Assembly (NCBI GenBank): GCA_947561395.2 | Contig: OX387185.1 | Location: 20,300,366 to 20,364,365, forward strand | From: Buxus sempervirens | Taxonomy: Eukaryota > Streptophyta > Magnoliopsida > Buxales > Buxaceae | DNA length: 64,000 bases | Reading direction: 5' to 3' | Shown: one piece after another, positions 55,678 through 64,000 of the stretch | How the letters are laid out: each line of letters starts with the position of its first letter | How positions within the stretch are numbered: the first letter of the stretch is position 1 | The notes under the pieces: generated by a model | What the model was told of the DNA's origin: nothing | Database searches by the model: none | The model's input: only the letters and a program-made list of their open reading frames with translations | Made by a program: the position numbers and the translations under genes

Positions 55678-55760
55678 GTATCCGGCATTAAATGCCGGAT
55701 ACAAAGGATATGTAGTGTATCCGGCATTTAATGCCGGATACATTAAGTTTTTCTATAAAA
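55678..55760 (+). promoter_or_regulatory. E5 LTR proximal palindromes and TATA box
   Basis: Two perfect 25-bp palindromes, 55678-55702 and 55717-55741, with arms GTATCCGGCATT and one central base, followed by CTATAAAA at 55753-55760. Confidence 0.8.
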
Positions 55761-57507
55761 GCACAGCAGCCACCTCTGGCCGGGGGTTGGCTTCCTTGGC
55801 TATTTTTCAGCTTTCTTCCCCCACTTTTCCTCATCCGAAACCTTCCATCTTCAACTCCCTTTGGCTTTCCACCACCTCACCATACCACCTCGAGTGTTTC
55901 CACCTTTGTTCCCTTCTTCTTCTCCACTTTCTAAAACAAGACTAAGAAGCCTAGTTGCTGTTGGGAGAAGTGGGTGCACCAAGAAGGCCACCAGCTGCCG
56001 TACCACCTCAAGGGAGCATCACCACCTCGCCTAGGAGTGCAAGAACTATAGGGTAAGGCTTCTCATCATATTGTATCATGCATATGTTAAACTTAGAATT
56101 TTCTAAAAATCTTCCTACACTGGTTTCCCTCTTGGTATGAATTTGTCTCCATGAATGTTATGCATGCATTTGGTGCTCTTCTCATGGCATGAAGCCACCA
56201 CAGGTAAGAAGTCCACGTTAGGTTTTTTTAGGGGAGCATGGGAGTCCACCTTTTACACTTTTTTTGTTAGTATTTTTAGTTACTGTTTTGGGTTGCATCT
56301 TCAGCAGTAGTTTAGTCCGTTAAAAGGGAGCATGTTCCCTCTAAATTTTCATCCAATGTATCCCCATAACACCCCCCCAATTCCCTTCTTCGTTTTCTCC
56401 CTTTTCTCACTTGTTTTACAGTTTTCCTGGATGTTTTCTCCGCTGGCCATGTCTCTTTGGTCTTGCTATTCTTGGCCCTAGTTGCAGATATGCCTAGTTC
56501 TAAGTTGGATTTTCTGTTTGTGCATATGATTGCTGTCCTTAGTGTTCTTCTTATGTCCTGTTGCTATTTCTAAGAGTCCATGCAAGTTCCTTTTTTACCA
56601 CCTATGGGTTGCACGTGCCAATGCATGCCCTCTCTTCTTTTGGGGTTACAGAAATGTTGTAATAGGTAATAAGCATGCCCCCATCCCTCTTTCCACTTGC
56701 TGTTTTACCTGTCTAAGCATGAATCCTTCCCTTTCTTTAAGTGATAATTTGTTGCTTACTGATCTTTATAGCATGTAATAAGCCCTTGTTATGCTCCCTT
56801 CATTGTGACCAAGATGAGTTGCTGCTGGAGACAGCAGCCAACTCTCACTGTTTGCTGCTGTCCCAGTAGGTTCGGAAATCCCGGACCAAGTCCAGCCCAT
56901 CAACCCTTCCATGCATGTTTCCCTTTCCTAAGTCCCACGTATTCCCACCCACCGTTGCATGCTAAACCCCCGTTTGTTTGATGCTGTAACTTCACCTACA
57001 GCAAGTTCTTTCTAGCATGACTTCTTGATGGTGCATGTTTGTTTTATCGGATCATTGTGAACGTTCACCCCATGTTTACTTGCTGTTTTAGGGATATGAT
57101 AAACATTATTCCAATGCCATCACAACCTCCTTGCAAAGGCTCATTTAAGTTGCTGCTATCCCTTGTTTTGTGACATATTATGTTGTGATTGTTTGGTATG
57201 ACATGAGAACCTAGGCATAGGCTTGGAATTCCCTTTTGATTTGTGGATTAGAGTGCCCAAGGTAGGGGTTTCATAGCCCTTACAATGCTGCTAGAGTGGT
57301 TGGGAAAGGCAGGGAGGGGCAGTAGCCCCATGCCCTCCCTCTTTCCCCTTTGTCCTTGATTGAGAATCCCCAAAGGAGGCCAAATGAGATGTCTCCCCAT
57401 GATCTGAACCAATGTGGGCCTTCCCAGGGGCCCACGTGACTTATAGGACCCCCTATGAAGCCCATGAAACCATCCCAATTCCCAAACCTCGAAAAAGAAA
57501 AGTTTTA

Positions 57508-57580
57508 AGGTGATCCGGCAACTCATGCCGGATCACCTATTGCTTGTGCTTAGCCGGCAACTAAGGCCGGATACATAGTA
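57508..57580 (+). repeat. E5 LTR distal dyad cassette
   Basis: Arms AGGTGATCCGGCA and TGCCGGATCACCT around ACTCA (57508-57538), then TAGCCGGC..GGCCGGATA (57551-57574). It shares the GATCCGGCA/GATACCGG theme with the proximal palindromes. Confidence 0.75.
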
Positions 57581-58450
57581 GAAGTGCCATTTTGTGTTTG
57601 CCCTTTGTCTTGCCAGATTTTCATGCTATTTTCAACAAAACCGAATGAACCAACCGGGTTTCCGGGTCACCCGGAAACCCAATTTGGGACATGGACCACT
57701 GATCCAACCGGATGCATAGTGGGCCTTCCAACGGGCCCACCAAGCCCGATAAATTCCTTTGTACATGCAATTAAGCAACTTAAGCAAGTAATTGAACTGA
57801 GTGGGCCAAACCCAATGCGGCCCACCCGAACCTTGATGTGTGGAACGATGTGAATTGCGTGGTTTGGCCAAGACCAAGGGCTAGGGCCTATCGGGCCCGT
57901 CAAGGCCCACTAACCAAACCAAGTGTGGGTGTAAACCCTAACTTCATGAAATTCAGGCTTGCAAGCCCGGAACTGGACTACGGGCCCCAGGCCCAATGTC
58001 TAGTGCATTTTGGCAAATTTAAAGTAAATCCAAAATACTTTGGGCAACCATCATGGGGGCCCACCTAAGGGCCCGCAAATCGAGGCCGACCCACTTTTGC
58101 ATGAAAGCCACTTAAATTCTTGAACTAAATCTTGAATTAAAATTAAGTCACTAAACCTAAACCCAAACCACTCAGGAGGTCCCGACAGACTTAACCCAAT
58201 CACATATCGGCTTAGGAATCGGGTAAGACCAAGTAAGCTGACTCGAACTAGGGAACCCACGGGACCCGTCATCCGACGGGGTGGACTGGGGTGTCTACAG
58301 ACTTCCCCAGACCACAATCGAGACCAGACTTAGAATCTCAAGCCGTAGACCAGACTAATAGACAAACTTAGGCACCCAGGTGTCCGCCTGCACCCTATCA
58401 GGCAGTGGCGACTTCGAATTTCCCAGTGCCGCGTTCCCAACGCGCGCACA

Positions 58451-59270
58451 CCAAGTCTCAAAGAAAGCTACAAGAATGAAGCTTGCGCTTTCTTTGGCCT
58501 CTCAAGGGGAGAATTCCAGACCTTAGGAGGTGACAAATCATTCACTAGGGTCTCCAAAACATTCCTTGTTGAAAAGATAAGAAACAAAAAGTAGGAAAGA
58601 CCCCGGGCTTGGTTTGATACCTTCACCCTTGTGGTTCTGTCGCAAATCTTCTTTCCAACTGGGGGAGACACCATTAATTTGGCCCTCATGGAAATTGTGG
58701 ATCAACTCAGGGCAGGGTACCGAATCATGCCACTGATCCTAGCTCAACTGTTCCATTCCTTGACTTTGTGCAAAAACGGAACCCGGAGGTTTCAAGGGTG
58801 CGTTCCCCTTCTCCACATTTGGCTGCAAGACCACCTGATGCTGTCATCACCTGTTAGTGCGCATTATGGGTTAGCCTGTGATAACATCAAATGGCTGGCC
58901 CGAAGGGAGATCAAACTAGACCTACCCGCTCGTGAGGATTGGTTCAACCATTTTTTCCACCTGAAGGGAGAAACAGACATCCGATGGTGGGGCACATACA
59001 ACATTCCCTACACCCCTATTATAGCTTTCAAGAAAAGAGAGGGTCTTGCCCTGATAGGCCTTACCCATGCTATGCCATACTATCCGATTCGGGTTCTGAG
59101 ACAGTTTGGGAAACCGCAGGGAATCCCGGTCAAGGACGACATGGGCAATCTGATTGGTCCACTCACTAAGGGACTAAGGACGCAACTACAGATGGAGTGG
59201 AAGACGGTGTGTGTATACCGGGAAGATGTCTTCATCGAATCACACTTTCGAGATTATGAGCAGGGGATAG
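58451..59270 (+). pseudogene. E4 ORF1, second segment (DUF7745-like)
   Basis: Joins in frame to 53646 once E5 and one TSD copy are removed. One stop, TAG at 58592-58594; the rest (58595-59270) is open. Family motifs: VVLSQIFFPTGGDTINLALM, AGYRIMPLILAQLFHSLTLC, FQGCVPLLHIWLQDHL, then a Trp-rich part (WFNHFF, IRWWGTYN) and PYYPIRVLRQFGKPQGIPV. This order matches plant DUF7745 proteins, which are mostly transposon-derived. It is cut at GATAG by the solo LTR and resumes at 61491. Confidence 0.8.
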
Positions 59271-61490
59271 TGTGCGCACCTCGGGAGCGCGGTAAAAGCG
59301 TGTTACATATATAATGGAGTCGCCACTACCTGAAATGGTGTAGGTAGACACCTTGTTGTCTTTTGGTCTGAACCAGTGATTCCGAATAAGTGACCCGATT
59401 ACAACCCAGGGAAGTCCTTGAACACCCTGGGTTGCCCCACCGAAATGGGTTCCCTTAAATTAGTTGGGTAATATTGGGGTTGTTTTACTATTATTTAATT
59501 CTTCTTCTTTTTTTTAATTTATATTTTATCTTTTATATATTTTTTTATGATCACATGTGTACAAATATTGGAGAAATGAAGGTTGCTATATTACATCATG
59601 TATAATACATATAAAAAATTCTAAATAAAAAATTCTAAATCAAACATTTTACCTTGGAGCAATGTACTTGGTTACTTCAAAATATTTATTTACTTATCTT
59701 TTCTTTTTCTTTTTATTTTTTTATTATTTTTTTATCTTATCTTTCTCATATATACAAGAGATTAGAGGAATTAACATGCTCCATTATCCCAATCATTTTT
59801 TATTGTTTTTTTTAATTTTTTATGATAATTTATTTGTACAAAGCATGTGTAAAAAAATCAATCATATTTAACCATTGAAGATTACACTTTATTTTTCCAT
59901 TTTTTTAATTCTTATTTCTAAGGATTTGGATAAGAGAAGAAGTGTTATAAGAAATTAATAAGAGTTACAAATGTTTAAGCCTATGATTAATAAATTAAAA
60001 AAAATTAAATATGTTAGTTAATCCTATTATCTAAAGAATTAAGAAAATAATAAAAAAAAATATGGTTAGTATAAAAGTATATTAATTAAGCATATTATCT
60101 AAAGAATTAAGAAAAAAAATCTGGTTAGTATAGTTAAGTATGTTAATTAAGCATATTATCTAAAAATAATTAAGAAATTTAGAAAAGGATAGAGAAATAA
60201 CATGAAAGAAATAAAAGAAATAACAAATGAAAGCTAGAGTTATTAAAAAGGTTTTAAAGAAGAACTAAAACATGAAATAAAATACGTTCTTTTTAAATCC
60301 TTTAATTTTTCAGAATAACAAATTAGGCACCCTATTTTATCAAATGCTCAAAATTCAACCCACATATCCATTCATTCAACAAATTCGACCGGACAAGAGA
60401 CATGCTTTGTATACTTTCATTTGTCAATTTAACAACACTGAAAAATTCAGATTCGGCCATAACAGTGACATGCTTTGTATTATTTTCATTTAACAATCTA
60501 ACAACATAAAACAAAAATATTTGATTAAAGAATCAATAAACAAAATAATGAAAAAAAAAACCTAGTATGGAGTCGATTTCCCGGAAACTGATATGCTCAA
60601 CTCCAGATGTTCCCTCCTTTCTCTTGCACAACCTCCTTCTACCTCTTTTTCTCACTTCCCTCTTTGCTTTTTCTTAAGAACTCTCTTCTTTTTATCCTCT
60701 CTTTTGCTCTCAACTTCAAGCCCTTTTATAGAGGATTTCCTACCCCTTCAAATTCTTAACCCCAAACCTGTCCTCTTCCTCTCTTAAACAACTAACCCTT
60801 TCTCTTCCTCTCTTAAACAACTAACCCTTCCTCTTCCTCTCTTAAACAGCTAACCCTTCTTCTTCCTCTCTTAAAACAACTAACCCTTCTTCTTCCTCTC
60901 TTAAACAACTAACCCTTCCTCTTCCTCTCTTAAACACCCTCATTCAATTAGGTTTGGTCAAAGTCCATTTTGTCCCACATTTTTATTAGGCTTATGTATT
61001 TTTTAAGCTTTGTTTCAATATCTCAAGAGAATATGAGTTGGACCAATTCATCCAACTCATTTCTCTTTGTTTATTTTTATTATTATTATTTTTTTAATCT
61101 TAAACTTTTATTAACTTTGTTATTTATTTGCATAAGAAACCCCATTAGGAAACTTACTTATTTACTAAAACAACCCCACAAAATTTTAATTTGTCATTGG
61201 TTACATGGCAACCACCATGGCGTACACGTGGCTGCCATGTGGCATCCAATTTTGGTTTTGTAAAAATCCCCAAACTACCCTTTATTTATTTTATTCATAA
61301 CTTAGCCATTTGACATCCGATTTGTGCACGGTTTGGTGCTTCAGAATCGGCTCAGAATTCTATTTATTATGGGCTTGTTATTTCAAAAAGATGAGTCCAC
61401 TATAAAAACCTCAATTTACATGCCCACATATATGCCGGTTTAAGATATGCTTCTTGGGCAATTTTATAGTGCAAAAATGGGGTGCTGACA
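59271..61490 (-). mobile_element. Solo LTR in ORF1, minus strand
   Basis: The + strand starts TGTGCGCACCTCGGGAGCGCGG and ends GGTGCTGACA; in minus orientation TGTCAGCACCCCATTTTTGC..GTGCGCACA. TSD GATAG (59266-59270) and GATAA (61491-61495), one mismatch. 2220 bp. It is a Tat-type relative, since its 3' end keeps CAGGTAGTGGCGACTCC. Minus-strand TATA CTATAAAAGG at about 60723-60732, with a 29-bp tandem repeat just upstream of it. R/U5 (59500-60560) is very AT-rich. No gene. Confidence 0.88.
60773..60938 (-). repeat. 29-bp tandem repeat next to the TATA box of the solo LTR
   Basis: More than five copies of CTCTTCCTCTCTTAAACAAC + TAACCCTTC, starting at 60773, 60802 and 60831. It sits where other LTRs carry palindromic cassettes. 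Confidence 0.9.
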
Positions 61491-61797
61491 GATAACTTGG
61501 GAATTTGGCCACAACAGCCCCCCACCTCTTCAGCCTGTCGCTTCAAGCGACATTCCAGTTCATCCCCCTAACAGATATAGGGATAGGGTGGCTAAACTGC
61601 AGGAAACCCACTCCCGTATCCATTCAGCTTATGTGGATTCGGAACGGGAAAGTAGGTAGGCCAATATGGCCTTGCAACATGAAATGGAACTAGTGCACAA
61701 ACATGCAGAGGAGGACCGACGTCTGTGGAACAAGCTTCTGCGATCCTTGAGGAGGCAAGACGTGTCCTCCCACTATGATGATGACCAACCTAGCTAG
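61491..61797 (+). pseudogene. E4 ORF1, C-terminal segment
   Basis: Continues ORF1 after the solo LTR in the same frame. One stop, TAG at 61657-61659; it ends at TAG 61795-61797. The last part is a charged helix (for example RRLWNKLLRSLRRQ), a likely coiled coil. The family link rests on the joined frame, not on a motif of its own. Confidence 0.6.
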
Positions 61798-62145
61798 ATT
61801 GTGGCTTTGTTGTATCTTGATAATCATGATCATGTACTTTGTGCTGTGATGGCTCTTTTTGATAAAAGCATGAATTTATTTTCACTCTACTATGTTGTTC
61901 AAACTTAACAAAATAAGAATTTGAAATAAAATAATTAATCCCCTCCAATAGGGCAACTCGGTCTCCGACATACCACCTCTCTTCATTAATTGCAATGTTT
62001 TTGGTCGCTGCGACCACCTAATTTTCCTTTGATTGCATCTCTTTCAATGAGATTGCAAAACCCAGCAAGTGTTCAAAACACTCAAGACTTTGAGCTCAGA
62101 TCACACCCGTCTGTATCTTTCCAAGATCATTCGGTCAATCCTGTA
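61798..62145 (+). other. Spacer after ORF1, no gene
   Basis: AT-rich sequence leading into tandem repeats. No coding signal. Confidence 0.6.
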
Positions 62146-62650
62146 GGGCACCAAAACCACCAACGGATGAGTCGGAGATTGGTGGAGGAGCGTCCTGGCA
62201 TAGCCTACCCCTTTTAGTGACACCAAAACCGCCGATGGTTGAATCGGAGATTGGCTGTGGAACGTCCAGGTCCTACTAGCCGAAATTTTGGGGCACTGAA
62301 GCCGCTGGTGATTAAACCGGAGATTGGTGGAAGATCGTCCTGGCATAGCATACCCCAAGTAGAGGCGCCGAAGTCAATGGTGATTAAATCAACGACTACC
62401 TAAGGCACGCCCAGGTATCACTAGCTGAAGTTTTGGGGCACGGAAGCCGTCGGTGATTAAACTGGAGATTGGTGGAGGAGCGTCCAGGCATAGCCTTCCC
62501 CTTTGCGAGGCGCCGAAGTCAATGGTGATTAAATCAACGACTAGCTAAGGCACGCCCGGGAACTACTAGCCGAAATTAGGCGCCGACGCCGCCAGTGAAT
62601 AAACTGGAGATTGGCTGAGGTACGCCTAGGTGCTGCTTTTCAGCTCACCC
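62146..62650 (+). repeat. 72-bp tandem repeat (about 145-bp dimers)
   Basis: Seven units beginning near 62146, 62219, 62290, 62365, 62435, 62509 and 62579 (GGCRCCGAAG-C--GGTGATTAAA..GATTGG). Alternate units are more alike, for example GGCGCCGAAGTCAATGG at 62365 and 62509. Confidence 0.88.
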
Positions 62651-62689
62651 CCTGTGGAGACCCTGATTGGTCCAACCCTGTGATTCTGA

Positions 62690-63935
62690 GCTCAAACAAA
62701 ACCCCTTAAATTGAAGGTTCTCTTTCCTTGCTTAAACAGTTAAAATAGACCAGTCAAACCGGGTTCTCTTTCCCAGCCACTCCCAAATGGCTAAAATAGA
62801 TCAGCTTCCAGTCAAACCGGGTTCTATTTCCCAGCCACTCCCAAATGGCTAAAATAGATCAGTTTCCAGTTAAACCGGGTTCTCTTTCCTAGCCACTCCC
62901 AAATGGCTAAAATAGATCAGCTTCCAGTTAAACTAGGTTCTCTTTCCTAGCCACTCCCAAATGGCAAAAATAGATCAGCTTTCAAAAATAGATCAGCTTT
63001 CAAAAATAAATTAGCTTTCAGAAAAATTAGCTTTCAGAGAAAATAGGGTTCTCTCTCCCAGTTACCTACGGGTGGCTAAAATAGATTTGGTCATTAGGGT
63101 TCTCTTTCCCGGTCGTCTTAAGGCAGCCAAAATAGATCAGTCTTCAAAAGTCATTAGGGTTCTCTTCCCCGATCATCTTAGGACAGTCAAAATAGATCAG
63201 TCTTCGGATTCATTAAGGTTCTCTTCCCTTGTTACCTACGGGTAGCTAAAATAGATCAGTTGATTCAAAATCAGGTTCTCTTCCCTTGTTGCCTTCGGGC
63301 AGCTAAAACAGATTAGTCTTCCAAATTCATTAGGGTTCTCTCTCCCTGTTACCTGCGGGTGGCTAAAATAGATTCGGTCATTAGGGTTCTCTTTCCCGGT
63401 CGTCTTAGGGCAGCCAAAATAGATCAGTCTTCAAAAGTCATTAGGGTTCTCTTCCCTGGTCGTCTTAGGACAGCAAAAATAGATCGGTCTTCGGATTCAT
63501 TAAGGTTCTCTTCCCTTGTTACCTACGGGTAGCTAAAATAGACCAGTTGATTCAAAATCAGGTTCTCTTCCCTTGTTGCCTCCGGGTAGCTAAAACAGAT
63601 CAGTCTTCCAAATTCATTAGGGTTCTCTCTCCCTGTTACCTACGGGTGGCTAAAATAGATTCGGTCATTAGGGTTCTCTTTCCCGTTCGTCTTAAGGCAG
63701 CCAAAATAGATCAGTCTTCAAAAGTCATTAGGGTTCTCTTCCCTGGTCGTCTTAGGACAGCCAAAACAGATCAGTCTTCCAAATTCATTAGGGTTCTCTC
63801 TCCCAGTCACCCACGGGTGGCTAAAATAGATTCGGTCACTAGGTTTCTCTTCCCTGGTTGCCTACGGGCATCTAAAATAAATCAGCTTTCAAAGATCTGG
63901 TTCTCTTCCCTTGTTGCCAGCTAAAATAGACCAGT
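62690..63935 (+). repeat. About 57-bp tandem repeat with a 287-bp higher-order unit
   Basis: About 20 units of the form GGTTCTCTTCCC + TNGTTRCCTACGGGTGGCTA + AAATAGATCAG. From 63045 units are organised in blocks of five that recur at 63045, 63333 and 63620 (period 287-288 bp). The third block is incomplete and restarts near 63787. Long frames through it are repeat artefacts. Confidence 0.9.
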
Positions 63936-64000
63936 TAGTCAAAGTGTATACAAAAAAAAAAAAAAAAGAGAGAGAACAAAACAAAACAACAAAAAAGAAA

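Larger units (their letters stand above)
53647..58450 (+). mobile_element. E5: Tat element with its 5' LTR reduced to 8 bp
   Basis: TSD CCAAG at 53642-53646 and 58451-58455. It starts TGTAAGCA, the first eight bases of the LTR, and then passes directly into internal 3' sequence (53655-54914), PPT AAAGAGGGGCAGC (54902-54914) and a full 3' LTR. The internal part has degenerate AATCCCCAGTGGAGT words at 53760-54120 and is homologous to 40290-40912 of E2 afterwards. No gag or pol. Confidence 0.85.
54915..58450 (+). mobile_element. E5 3' LTR
   Basis: 3536 bp, TGTAAGCACCTC..CGCGCGCACA. U3 has ABRE pair plus evening element (55313-55352), several single ATGCCGGATA half-sites (55450-55560), two perfect palindromes (55678-55741) and TATA CTATAAAA (55753-55760). 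R/U5 carries the distal cassette 57508-57580 and the GGGCC-rich end. No gene. Confidence 0.9.
48852..64000 (+). mobile_element. E4: Tat/Ogre-type element, runs out of the window
   Basis: 5' LTR 48852-51790, PBS 51794-51811, leader, ORF1 (DUF7745-like) in three pieces, then tandem repeats. Nested: E5 (53647-58450) and a minus-strand solo LTR (59271-61490). gag and pol would lie beyond 64000 if present. Confidence 0.85.

Noticed and set aside
58939..59169. Alternative frame in the DUF7745 region
   Set aside because: Shadow of the ORF1 frame, which alone shows the family motifs.
60773..60938. Regular 29-bp repeats resembling a CRISPR array
   Set aside because: The repeats are contiguous with no spacers, inside a plant LTR.

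Overview
The window is a plant (angiosperm-type) nuclear intergenic region made almost entirely of nested LTR retrotransposons. I find no host gene, no tRNA or rRNA gene and no CRISPR. Evidence for a plant: a Ty1/copia element of the Sirevirus type with an env-like third ORF; Ty3/gypsy elements of the Tat/Ogre type with a TGGCGACTCC-type primer-binding site, a long 5' leader, a DUF7745-like ORF1 and Tat-type gag; very long LTRs (2-4 kb); and plant-type promoter motifs. The species cannot be named from the sequence.

Layout, read from target-site duplications (TSDs). A decayed Tat element, here called E1, is the host layer: 9125-9450 continues at 45141-48851 and carries tandem repeats and a broken gag. 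Three later Tat insertions sit in it. E0 (minus strand) has its leader at 1329-2642 and 5' LTR at 2643-9124, and carries two LTRs of a second family, here called X, at 1-1328 and 4257-6755. E2 (plus strand, 9451-45140, TSD AGTTC on both sides) is 35.7 kb long because it is filled with an X LTR (10982-14150), a solo LTR inside its gag (19901-21844), a minus-strand LTR fragment (23928-27021), satellite-like arrays (27600-29470) and a Sirevirus (29657-39865, TSD CCCAC). E4 (plus strand, from 48852 past the window end) has LTR, PBS, leader and ORF1; ORF1 is split by E5 (53647-58450, TSD CCAAG) and by a minus-strand solo LTR (59271-61490, TSD GATAG/GATAA), and is followed by two tandem-repeat blocks that reach the end of the window.

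Coding content is nearly all broken. The Tat gag genes have in-frame stops, and no Tat reverse transcriptase or integrase is visible anywhere. The Sirevirus gag-pol has an internal stop, two frameshifts and no start or PBS; its env-like ORF is the only long intact gene of recognisable kind in the window.

The most interesting structure is in the LTRs. Most Tat LTRs carry a palindromic or dyad-rich cassette just upstream of the TATA box and a sequence-related cassette again about 1-4.5 kb downstream in R/U5. The cassette differs between LTRs but matches within one LTR. The X family shares one such cassette plus its flank. The same U3s carry ABRE (ACGTGGC) motifs followed by an evening element (AAAATATCT). 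The Sirevirus repeats a 22-bp U3 motif next to an internal TATA box in front of its env-like ORF, has covarying hairpins in its LTR, and has had its PBS/leader/gag start replaced by a copy of LTR plus 311 bp of flanking DNA.
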